Source: Gammaproteobacteria bacterium (GTDB taxonomy: Bacteria; Pseudomonadota; Gammaproteobacteria; Pseudomonadales; Halomonadaceae). Taken from it: a DNA stretch of 6,714 nucleotides. Every line of letters starts with the position of its first letter. The first letter of the stretch is position 1. The stretch is from the NCBI GenBank assembly GCA_023485185.1, contig JAMCZP010000366.1, forward strand, positions 1 to 6,714, in the 5' to 3' direction. Shown here one piece after another: positions 1 through 6,113 of the stretch. The position numbers and the translations under genes are program-made. The notes beneath the pieces are model-generated. The model ran no database searches, was not told the origin of the DNA, and saw nothing but the letters and a program-made list of their open reading frames with translations.

Positions 1-66
1 AAGGGCGCCACCATCATAGCGAACCTTTTTACCCAAAAGGCAAGCGCTCATTAATACTTTTCTCAA
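1..66 (-). CDS. DUF523-family protein, N-terminal part (partial, runs off left edge)
   Basis: The minus strand reads 22 codons from a TTG at 66-64 to the window edge, giving (M)RKVLMSACLLGKKVRYDGG and two further residues. The SACLLG segment with its cysteine (residue 9), followed by VRYDGG, is the characteristic opening of the DUF523 family (about 150 residues when alone, or fused to DUF1722). I recognise the family from this N-terminal signature only. Its biochemical function is not established; the conserved cysteine suggests metal or redox chemistry, which is inference. TTG is preferred over the in-frame ATG at 51-49 because the family's conserved KVLVSACLLG-type strand begins before that ATG, and because GGAG at 78-75 lies 8 bases upstream of the TTG. 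It starts one base after the stop of the short frame at 68-184, so the two may once have been translated together. Over 85% of the gene is outside the window. Confidence 0.75.
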   Translation of the reverse strand, partial: MRKVLMSACLLGKKVRYDGGAL

Positions 67-67
67 A

Positions 68-184
68 TCACCATCTCCAATACGATGGATAGCCCCTTAC
101 TTCTTTGTCAGCGCCCAGTTCTGCAGGTACCGCCTGCCAGTCATTACTGGTGCGCAAGAGGCTCTCCACGCCCTTCAAAATCAC
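68..184 (-). pseudogene. Short unidentified reading frame, possible 3' remnant of a gene upstream of DUF523
   Basis: The minus-strand frame ending at TGA 70-68 is open back to a stop at 268-266. From a GTG at 184-182 it gives 38 residues, ending in EVRGYPSYWRW; just upstream the frame also reads VFIFAGKQA. The composition looks like real protein (amphipathic start, SLLRTSNDWQAVPAE, aromatic C-terminus), and the stop sits one base before the DUF523 start, as in an operon. There is no ATG in frame, and only a poor AGG is upstream of the GTG. The frame runs into the promoter region of the plus-strand yhfG-fic module. I therefore favour the end of a truncated gene over an intact small protein. 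I do not recognise the family and assign no function. A genuine small ORF starting at GTG or CTG remains possible. Confidence 0.35.
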
Positions 185-243
185 AGCTTGCTTACCTGCA
201 AAGATAAATACCGACGTTACACAACATAAACACAGGCATGGGA

Positions 244-272
244 TGAACCCTGAATCATCATTCCGCTATACT
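244..272 (+). promoter_or_regulatory. Candidate promoter of the yhfG-fic module
   Basis: TATACT at 267-272 matches five of six positions of the sigma-70 -10 box and lies 24 bases before the antitoxin ATG. With a 17-base spacer the -35 position would be TGAACC at 244-249, only three of six matches to TTGACA, so the promoter would be weak or would need help. Class I Fic antitoxins and related toxin-antitoxin modules are often autoregulated, but I see no clear palindrome here that could be an operator. Confidence 0.35.
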
Positions 273-284
273 AGGTTAAATAGC

Positions 285-292
285 TAAGGAGG
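285..292 (+). promoter_or_regulatory. Strong ribosome binding site of the antitoxin gene
   Basis: TAAGGAGG is a perfect complement to the 3' end of 16S rRNA and is separated from the ATG at 297 by four bases (CAGT), slightly short but workable. It fixes the start of the 54-codon antitoxin gene. By contrast, the downstream fic start has no comparable site and appears to depend on coupling. This would favour antitoxin synthesis over toxin. Confidence 0.75.
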
Positions 293-296
293 CAGT

Positions 297-461
297 ATGA
301 ATAATGTTTCTCTGGAAACAAAGCGTCGCTATTACGCGAAAGTACGGCGCTCCAATTACCAAGCGAGTATGGTGCTGGAAGGGATCACTGTTGACACCCA
401 AGCGCCAAAAGCTAACAAAGCTGATTTACTGGCTAAATACCAAAAGCACAAGCCTCGCTGA
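297..461 (+). CDS. yhfG: YhfG-like class I Fic antitoxin (54 aa)
   Basis: This small basic protein is the antitoxin partner of the following Fic toxin. Residues 24-29 read SMVLEG, an exact match to the class I inhibitory motif [S/T]xxxE[G/N]. In VbhA-type antitoxins the glutamate of this motif (here E28) pairs with the second arginine of the Fic motif and blocks productive ATP binding; that is family knowledge. The order is an N-terminal basic helix (KRRYYAKVRRSNYQ, residues 9-22), the inhibitory helix, and a basic lysine-rich tail (residues 36-54). Length and the NYQAS..LEG core resemble E. coli YhfG. The stop TGA overlaps the fic ATG by one base (TGATG), so toxin translation should be coupled to antitoxin translation. 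The start is fixed by TAAGGAGG four bases upstream. The gene is short and easily missed in automated annotation. I am confident of the role, slightly less of the symbol. Confidence 0.88.
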   Translation: MNNVSLETKRRYYAKVRRSNYQASMVLEGITVDTQAPKANKADLLAKYQKHKPR

Positions 462-1057
462 TGGATAAGTACGGCACTGAGCAGGATCCATACTGTTACA
501 CAGGCACTGGTGTATTGCGTAATAAATTGGGGATTTTTGAAGAAGAAGAGCTTGAAGAGGCAGAGCGCGAATTATCTCTCGTTAATGCTGACAACATCGA
601 ACTCTTGCCACCGCCCTACGACTTTACATATCTTAAACGCCTCCATCACCAGCTATTTCATGACCTTTACGATTGGGCTGGGGAAATAAGAATGATCGAT
701 ATTGCCAAAGGGGATACAAGATTTTGCAACGTCAACCGTATCGTTCCTGAGGCTGATAAGCTATTCACTAAGCTGGCAGAGCATAAGTACTTCGCTCAAC
801 TTGAAAAATCAGACCTTATATCAGCGTGTGCAGAGCTATATGGTGATTTGAATGTTGTTCATCCCTTCCGCGAAGGGAACGGACGTGCGCAGCGTTTGTT
901 TTTTGAACACCTGATAATCAACTGTGGTTATCACCTTTCATGGCACCCTATTGAACGCAATGAATGGATCGAAGCCAATATAGCAGGCTATTTCTGCGAC
1001 TACCGTCCTTTAGAATTAATCTTTGAGCGATGTATCGGCTCTCCGTTATACGATTAA
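461..1057 (+). CDS. fic: Fic-family protein adenylyltransferase (toxin), class I
   Basis: Fic enzymes transfer AMP from ATP to a hydroxyl side chain of a target protein; for class I bacterial toxins the known targets are the type II topoisomerases gyrase and topoisomerase IV. The catalytic motif HPFREGNGR lies at residues 134-142, with catalytic H134, metal-binding E138 and the phosphate-binding glycines, N140 and R142 all present, so the protein looks active. Other family landmarks are DWAGEIR (71-77) and the target-docking flap region around GDTRFC (84-89). The 198-residue length and the overall pattern (N-terminal DPYxY, LRNKLGI, C-terminal GYHLSW) match stand-alone E. coli-type Fic. There is no inhibitory SxxxEG helix of its own, as expected when the inhibitor is a separate protein. 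The ATG overlaps the antitoxin stop by one base. The DNA is more AT-rich than the neighbouring ast genes, suggesting transfer. Target and activity in this host are inferred. Confidence 0.93.
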   Translation: MDKYGTEQDPYCYTGTGVLRNKLGIFEEEELEEAERELSLVNADNIELLPPPYDFTYLKRLHHQLFHDLYDWAGEIRMIDIAKGDTRFCNVNRIVPEADKLFTKLAEHKYFAQLEKSDLISACAELYGDLNVVHPFREGNGRAQRLFFEHLIINCGYHLSWHPIERNEWIEANIAGYFCDYRPLELIFERCIGSPLYD

Positions 1058-1087
1058 CGCCAAGGAATTGCCTTGGCGTTTTGTTTT
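1056..1087 (+). terminator. Intrinsic terminator of the yhfG-fic module
   Basis: A perfect 10-base-pair hairpin has arms AACGCCAAGG (1056-1065) and CCTTGGCGTT (1071-1080), a loop AATTG, and is followed by TTGTTTT. The left arm begins inside the fic stop codon. The T-rich tail is on the plus-strand side only. Read on the minus strand, the same stem is followed by AATCG, so it should stop fic transcripts well but ast transcripts, which arrive from the other side, poorly. No separate terminator for the ast operon is visible between 1088 and 1104. Confidence 0.88.
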
Positions 1088-1104
1088 ACTGCTTAACTTA
1101 TCCC

Positions 1105-2472
1105 CTACGCCAACTGAAACGGGTAAACAGATCCAATCTTGAGCAACTGCGTAAGCTCATCTAGTGCGCTAAGGGACTCTTCAGCGAGCTGCGGATCAGC
1201 TAGATCATCAGGCGCCAGCCGGTCACGATAGTGGCGATTCACCCAAGCGGTGAGATCGTTATAAAGCGTACCGTTGAGCAATACACGGCCGGTGAGCGCT
1301 GCCCGTTCGGCATCTGTTAGCACCACGCGCAGGCGTAGGCAGGCGGGGCCGCCGCCGTTACGCATGCTCTGCTTAACGTCTTTAACGATCACTTCGCTGA
1401 TGGGGTTATTGCCTGCCAGCAGATGATTTTGGATGGTGTTCCAGACCGCTTCACGCTCCTGGCATTCGCCGGGTACCACCAGCGTCATGGTGCCATCTGG
1501 GTTGGAGAGCAGCTGTGAATTGAAGAGATAGGAGGCCACGGCATCTTCCATACTCACTGCCTCAAGGGGCACCCGCACCGGGATAAGGGGCGTACTCATT
1601 TTAGCGCGCAGCTCATCCAGGGTGCCCTCTTCATCTAGAAAGGCCATTTCGTGGTAGAGCAGCACCGGGCCGTTGCCCACGGCAATCACATCGTTATGGA
1701 ACACCCCCGCGTCGATGGCGTCCGGATGCTGCTGGGCAAATACCGTTTGCGCCTCCGTTAACCCATGCTGGCGAGCCACTGCCTGGCTGGCTTCCAGGGT
1801 TTGCCTAGCCGGATAGCGCTTGGGTTCGCGCTCTCCGCTACGCACGTCACCAAACGCTTGGCGGCCATAAACAAACAAATGAACGCCGGGTTCGCCGTGC
1901 TCACCGCATAGACGGGTGTGATTGGCCGCGCCTTCATCAGAAAAGGCCGGAGTTGCAGGCAGCACCGGATGGTGGGCAAAGTGCTGCTCACTGCTAAAGA
2001 TCGCTTGTAACACGCGGCCAGTGGTTTGTGGCTCTAAATAGCGATGAAAGCTGGATTGCAGATTCGCTGGCGTGAAGTGTACCCGGCCATCCGGCGCATC
2101 AATACTAGGTGTAATAGTGCCAGCATTGGCGGTCCACATGCTGGAAGCCGAGCATACGGCGCGCAGCAACTGCGGGGCCTCATTGGCAGCGCGGGTTAGC
2201 ACTTCACTATTGCTGCCGCTGAAACCCAAATCACGCAGTGCGCCAACATCGGGCCGCTGTTGGGGTGGCAGCACGCCTTGAGCATAGCCTGCATCCATCA
2301 ACGACTTCATTTTTAGAAGCCCTTGCAGTGCGCCCTCTTTGGGGTTGGATACCAGGCCACCGTGGCTCATAGAAGCCACGTTGCCTACGGCCAGTCCTGA
2401 GTAGTTATGGGTAGGGCCAACTAGGCCGTCAAAATTGACTTCCCTGACGCTGCTGATGTCGGCGGCACTCAT
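1105..2472 (-). CDS. astB: N-succinylarginine dihydrolase
   Basis: AstB (also AruB) hydrolyses N2-succinylarginine to N2-succinylornithine, two ammonia and CO2, the second step of the arginine succinyltransferase pathway, in the cytoplasm. At 455 residues it is close to the usual ~445. The opening [20 protein letters not shown] and the closing IGSVYPFQ are typical. The Cys-His-Glu triad of the family maps to E180 (in DEGAANH), H259 (in [10 protein letters not shown]) and C378 (in [11 protein letters not shown]), so the enzyme looks intact. The start ATG overlaps the astD stop as ATGA (four bases), and GGGAG lies seven bases upstream inside astD, supporting coupled translation at this start. 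The first ten residues are a little longer than in E. coli AstB. It is the last ast gene in the window; astE, which usually follows, is absent and the convergent fic gene lies 47 bases beyond the stop. Confidence 0.97.
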   Translation of the reverse strand: MSAADISSVREVNFDGLVGPTHNYSGLAVGNVASMSHGGLVSNPKEGALQGLLKMKSLMDAGYAQGVLPPQQRPDVGALRDLGFSGSNSEVLTRAANEAPQLLRAVCSASSMWTANAGTITPSIDAPDGRVHFTPANLQSSFHRYLEPQTTGRVLQAIFSSEQHFAHHPVLPATPAFSDEGAANHTRLCGEHGEPGVHLFVYGRQAFGDVRSGEREPKRYPARQTLEASQAVARQHGLTEAQTVFAQQHPDAIDAGVFHNDVIAVGNGPVLLYHEMAFLDEEGTLDELRAKMSTPLIPVRVPLEAVSMEDAVASYLFNSQLLSNPDGTMTLVVPGECQEREAVWNTIQNHLLAGNNPISEVIVKDVKQSMRNGGGPACLRLRVVLTDAERAALTGRVLLNGTLYNDLTAWVNRHYRDRLAPDDLADPQLAEESLSALDELTQLLKIGSVYPFQLA

Positions 2473-3941
2473 AGACTCACTCCCGGCGGCAGTGCTTCAG
2501 GCATCTCCAGGCTGTCGGACTCCATGGACGCAACCGGGTAAGCACAGTAGTCCGCTGCATAGAAAGCACTGGGGCGATGATTACCGCTGTCACCCACGCC
2601 ACCGAAAGGTGCATCGCCGGAGGCACCGGTGGTTTGGCGGTTCCAGTTAACGATCCCGGCGCGAATACGCAGCAGGAAGTCATCCCAATCGGTTTGTTCG
2701 CCGCCAATCAGCCCGGCAGAAAGCCCGTAACGGGTGTTATTAGCAAGCGTAAGCGCTTCATCCCAATCACTGTAACGATGAATTTTCAGTAGCGGGCCGA
2801 AGTGCTCCTCGTCGGGCACATCAAGACCGGTCACATCGATCAAAGCAGGGCTTAACAGGCTGGTGTCCTCTAGCAGGCGCTGCATGCGGTTGATGACCGT
2901 ACCGCCCATTGCTTCAAGTTCATCTTGTGCCTTGAGTAAGCCATCCGCCGCCGCCACGCTGACCAAACCACCATAAAACGGCGCAGGATTCTCTTCGAAC
3001 TGGCCCGCTACGTGTAGCTTAGTGATCGCCTCTGAAAGCGCATCGATTAAGCGATCACCGACGGCACCTTCTGGCACCATTAAGCGCCGGGCGCAGGTGC
3101 AGCGCTGGCCGCCAGATAGAAACGCCGACTGCAAAATAGTCAGCACGGCTGCGCGCTCGTCATCGACATCCTTGACTACCAGCGGGTTGTTGCCGCCCAG
3201 CTCAAGCGCCAGGATTTTATCCAGTTGACCGGCGAACTGCTGATGCAGCATTCCACCTACTTTGGCGCTGCCGGTAAACAATAAACCATCAATATCAGGA
3301 TCGGCTGCCAGCGCTTGGCCTACCGGCACGCCACCCTGAACAAGGTTAATCACGCCTTCTGGAAGCCCGGCTTCCAGCCAGCACTGTAGCGTTAAATCAG
3401 CGGTAAGCGGGGTTTGATCACTGGGTTTAAAGACCACGCAGTTACCCGCCAACAGCGCAGGCACCATGTGGCCGTTAGGCAAGTGGCCGGGGAAGTTATA
3501 GGGGCCAAATACCGCCATTACGCCGTGGGGGCGATGGCGCAGCACCGCTTTTGCACTGCCAACGACTTTTTCCCGCTCGCCGGTACGCTCGTTATACGCC
3601 TTAATAGAGAGCGCCACCTTGCCCACCATAGCCCCCGCTTCAGTGCGCGCTTCCCAAAGCGGCTTGCCGGTTTCTGAGGCGATTGCCACGGCCAGCGCTT
3701 CACTGCGTGTTTTAAGCACCTCTGCAAAACGCTCGACTAGCGCCTGGCGCTCGGCAAAGGGTGTGCGTGCCCAGCTGGGGAAGGCGCTGCGGGCAGCCTT
3801 TACCGCAGCTTTGACCTGGTCAGCACTGGCGGTCGCGGCTTGCCATAACGGTTGGCCAGAAACGGGATCGTGCTTGCTCAACGGCTCGGCGTCGCCTGTG
3901 ACCCAGGCGCCATTGATCAGTTGCTGCTGTTGGGCGTGCAT
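2469..3941 (-). CDS. astD: N-succinylglutamate 5-semialdehyde dehydrogenase
   Basis: AstD (also AruD) oxidises N-succinylglutamate 5-semialdehyde to N-succinylglutamate with NAD, the fourth step of the AST pathway. It is an aldehyde dehydrogenase superfamily protein with all key positions: N149 ([13 protein letters not shown]), K172 (FKPSDQTP), FTGS at 222-225 for the cofactor loop, general base E247 (LELGGNNP), nucleophile C281 ([10 protein letters not shown]) and E379 (EEHFGPLL). The [19 protein letters not shown] block and the C-terminal region are as in AstD rather than generic GabD-type enzymes, and the operon context settles the substrate. The 490-residue length is normal. AGGAGAG at 3952-3946 is correctly placed before the ATG; this is the only junction in the operon with a true gap (22 bases from the previous stop). 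The stop overlaps the astB start. Confidence 0.97.
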   Translation of the reverse strand: MHAQQQQLINGAWVTGDAEPLSKHDPVSGQPLWQAATASADQVKAAVKAARSAFPSWARTPFAERQALVERFAEVLKTRSEALAVAIASETGKPLWEARTEAGAMVGKVALSIKAYNERTGEREKVVGSAKAVLRHRPHGVMAVFGPYNFPGHLPNGHMVPALLAGNCVVFKPSDQTPLTADLTLQCWLEAGLPEGVINLVQGGVPVGQALAADPDIDGLLFTGSAKVGGMLHQQFAGQLDKILALELGGNNPLVVKDVDDERAAVLTILQSAFLSGGQRCTCARRLMVPEGAVGDRLIDALSEAITKLHVAGQFEENPAPFYGGLVSVAAADGLLKAQDELEAMGGTVINRMQRLLEDTSLLSPALIDVTGLDVPDEEHFGPLLKIHRYSDWDEALTLANNTRYGLSAGLIGGEQTDWDDFLLRIRAGIVNWNRQTTGASGDAPFGGVGDSGNHRPSAFYAADYCAYPVASMESDSLEMPEALPPGVSL

Positions 3942-3963
3942 AAAACTCTCCTGTAAACGTCGC

Positions 3964-4995
3964 CTAGGTTTCGAGTAGCCGTAGGGTATCTCCGGTGGTA
4001 ACGCCTAAGCGCTGCGCTTCTTGTTCGCTAAGCACGATAGTGTTGTCTTCGCTGGGCGCGCGGCCTACCCAACTGGCAGTAAAGCTCAGCATATCGGTGG
4101 TGGCGGCCAGCCAGCGGCTAACGCTCTCTTCCGAAGCACTCTTGGATACTTCGACTTGGCAGAGCCGTGAGTTGCGAATTGCCCGTACATCGTCAATGTA
4201 GGCTTCCACCGTCGGGCCACCATCAAAAATATCGATATAGCCTTCCCAGCGCAGTCCCTCTTTTTTAAGCATCTCCAGCGCTGGGCGGGTATGACGATGC
4301 ACCTGACCAATGCAGGCCCGCGCTTCTTCAGCCATAAAGGTGGTGTAGATAGGGAACTTAGGCATCAGCTCGCCGATAAAGCTCTTCTGCCCCAGGCCGG
4401 TAAGCCGGTCGGCTTCGCTGAAATCCATAGGGAAGAAGTGTTTACCCAGACTCTCCCAGAAAGGGCTGGTGTTGTTTTCATCGAAAACCCCACGCATTTC
4501 CGCCAGTACTTTATCGGGGAAGCGGTCGCGGAACTGGGCGATAAACAGCCAGCGTGCTTTGGAGAGCAGCGCGCCGTTGCGCAAATGCTTATTGGCTTCA
4601 CCTCGGTATTCCGGGCGCAGAAACAGCGAGCACACTTCAGCGTCGCCGGTGTGGTCGGAACTCAAAAACAGTGTGTCGATGGTGCGGTGCAGATCCAATT
4701 GCACCGACGAGTGGGCTAAGGTGCCTAGTCGGTAGTTGTAGAACGGCACTTCGCGCCCCACCTGGCCCTCAATAGCGCAGCAACCAGCAAGTTCGCCGCT
4801 TGCTTCATCTTCCAGTACAAAGAAGTAGAGCCGATCATCTGCCGGCGTACGCTCTTCAAAAGCACTGGCGGCCGCTTCAATCTTACCGGCGAGAAACTCC
4901 CGATTATCCGGCAGCGAGGTAAAGCCAACGCCCGCCTGCTGCGCAAGCGCCTGAAGCCCATCCAAATCATCACGGGCAATGGGTCGAATGCGCAT
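3964..4995 (-). CDS. aruG: Arginine N-succinyltransferase, second (AruG/AstA-like) subunit
   Basis: AstA/AruG transfers succinyl from succinyl-CoA to the alpha-amino group of arginine, the committed step of the pathway. In Pseudomonas it works as a heteromer with AruF. The 343 residues cover the whole AstA family fold (GNAT-like): MRIRPIARDD start, YFFVLED (57-63), FYNYRLGTLAHSS (85-97), LLSKARWLFIAQFRDRF (143-159), AEMRGVFDE (165-173), SPFWESLGKHFF (177-188), FIGELMPKFPIY (206-217) and YIDIFDGGPT (253-262). This subunit keeps the AEMRG and IGQVH (229-233) segments found in single-subunit enteric AstA, so it is the more conserved of the pair. Compared from memory with E. coli AstA, it has about five extra residues (around KHLRN, 136-140). 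Its ATG overlaps the aruF stop by one base (TAATG), and AAGGAG at 5008-5003 lies seven bases upstream. astD follows after 22 bases. The name astA would also be acceptable. Confidence 0.92.
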   Translation of the reverse strand: MRIRPIARDDLDGLQALAQQAGVGFTSLPDNREFLAGKIEAAASAFEERTPADDRLYFFVLEDEASGELAGCCAIEGQVGREVPFYNYRLGTLAHSSVQLDLHRTIDTLFLSSDHTGDAEVCSLFLRPEYRGEANKHLRNGALLSKARWLFIAQFRDRFPDKVLAEMRGVFDENNTSPFWESLGKHFFPMDFSEADRLTGLGQKSFIGELMPKFPIYTTFMAEEARACIGQVHRHTRPALEMLKKEGLRWEGYIDIFDGGPTVEAYIDDVRAIRNSRLCQVEVSKSASEESVSRWLAATTDMLSFTASWVGRAPSEDNTIVLSEQEAQRLGVTTGDTLRLLET

Positions 4996-6113
4996 TACAT
5001 TTCTCCTTCATCGAGCGCGTCCACTGCAGCAGGCAACGCTAGCGGCGCGGCAAGTACCGCGCGCCCTTCCGTGACGCCTAGCCGCTCGACATGCTCTGCT
5101 GACAACATCAACTGGCCCGTGGGGGATAACGCATAGCGTGCGACGATGCAGCGGAATTCGCCTAGCTTTTGATTAGCGACCATGGCGGGCTCTGCGTCGG
5201 GTAACGCGTGTTCAGGACGAATGCGCACCGGGTGCCAGGCAGCGCTGCAGAAGGTTTCAAGCCGTTCACGCTCGGCTTTAACAATGGGCCCAGCGTCGAA
5301 AATATCCACATGGCGAGAACGCACAAAACCTTCCGCCAACATCTCTTGCAACGCCTCTTCATGGGCCGGGTGTTCACGGCCAATGGCCGCCCGGGCATAG
5401 GGTGTCAGCAGCGGTAAATAGAGCGGAAACTGAGGCATTACTTCAGCGATAAAACTTTTCGAGCGCACCCCGGCAATGTGATTCATTTCGTGAAAACTGC
5501 GGGCGAAAAAGTGCTGCCCTACGCTTTCCCAAAAGGGGGATTCATTCTGCTGATCCAGGTAGCCGGGAAATGCGACTGCCAAGATACGCGAAAAACGCTC
5601 CGGGTACTGGGCGATAAACATCAGCCGCGCCCGGCGCAAAAGACTCTCTGCACTGGTGCCTTTATAGCGGGGATTAAGCGAAAACGCACACAGCAGAGTG
5701 GCATCCGACACTTCATGGGAGAGCGCCAGCGTCTGTACTTCGCGGCGTACATTGAGCTGCTGTGAGGCGTGAATCAGCGTTTCCTGGCGATAGGTGTAAT
5801 AAGCCTCATTGGCGCCAGCCTGGGCGCGAATGGTGGCCGTTCCCAGCACCTCATCACGGCTATCGTCGGCTAACACAAAAGTGTAGTGCTCGTTCTCAGG
5901 AAACTCAACGTCACTATTAAAGGCGTCTTGAGAGCGCGCGATGCGCTCCTGAAGCCGCTCGCGGTTCGCTGGCAAGTTGGTAAGCTTAGGCACTGCATGC
6001 TCAGCCAATTGCTCAAGCGCCGTGAGATCAGTTGCTTTAACGGGTCGAACTACCAGCATCCTGGATGCCCCCTCTCTTATCGCAGCAGGTATCGCAGCGG
6101 GTTGCTCACTCAT
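4995..6113 (-). CDS. aruF: Arginine N-succinyltransferase, first (AruF-like) subunit
   Basis: This is a diverged paralogue of the following gene, same AstA fold, and is presumably the first subunit of a two-subunit arginine/ornithine succinyltransferase as in Pseudomonas AruF. Landmarks: MLVVRPV (19-25), YTFVLADD (77-84), YYTYRQETLIHAS (105-117), SPFWESVGQHFF (192-203), FIAEVMPQFPLY (221-232) and VDIFDAGP (269-276). The AEMRG segment of AstA is replaced by VAFPG (180-184) and IGQVH by IGREH (244-248), showing real divergence between the subunits. The ATG at 6113 overlaps the astC stop as ATGA but lacks a good ribosome binding site and adds 18 residues to the family start. An internal ATG at 6059, giving MLVVRPV directly, is preceded by GAGGGGG at eight bases and may be the true start, for about 354 residues. 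The C-terminal acidic tail (DALDEGEM) is outside the conserved domain. The stop overlaps the next start (TAATG). Confidence 0.9.
   Translation of the reverse strand: MSEQPAAIPAAIREGASRMLVVRPVKATDLTALEQLAEHAVPKLTNLPANRERLQERIARSQDAFNSDVEFPENEHYTFVLADDSRDEVLGTATIRAQAGANEAYYTYRQETLIHASQQLNVRREVQTLALSHEVSDATLLCAFSLNPRYKGTSAESLLRRARLMFIAQYPERFSRILAVAFPGYLDQQNESPFWESVGQHFFARSFHEMNHIAGVRSKSFIAEVMPQFPLYLPLLTPYARAAIGREHPAHEEALQEMLAEGFVRSRHVDIFDAGPIVKAERERLETFCSAAWHPVRIRPEHALPDAEPAMVANQKLGEFRCIVARYALSPTGQLMLSAEHVERLGVTEGRAVLAAPLALPAAVDALDEGEM
6068..6074 (-). promoter_or_regulatory. Purine-rich site supporting an alternative aruF start
   Basis: GAGGGGG on the minus strand ends eight bases before the in-frame ATG at 6059-6057. 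That ATG would start the protein at MLVVRPV, where AruF/AstA family members normally begin. The upstream ATG at 6113 has no comparable purine-rich site. This bears on which start is real but does not decide it. Confidence 0.4.

Noticed and set aside
105..287. Plus-strand 60-codon frame upstream of the antitoxin
   Set aside because: No ribosome binding site, unlikely composition, overlaps the promoter region and the opposite-strand frame that abuts DUF523; it also overlaps the antitoxin's own ribosome binding site.
1056..1087. A shared bidirectional terminator for fic and ast
   Set aside because: The stem is symmetric but only the plus-strand side has a T-rich tail, so efficient termination of the ast transcript is not supported by the sequence.
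2469..3941. A generic succinate-semialdehyde or betaine aldehyde dehydrogenase
   Set aside because: The [10 protein letters not shown] segment and the position between succinyltransferase and succinylarginine dihydrolase genes point to AstD.
3619..3978. 119-codon plus-strand frame
   Set aside because: It lies wholly antisense to astD and the end of the aruG-like gene; the alanine/serine-rich product is typical of a shadow of a GC-rich gene and there is no ribosome binding site.
4291..4719. 142-codon plus-strand frame
   Set aside because: Antisense to the strongly conserved AruG/AstA-like gene and without recognisable domains; judged a shadow frame.
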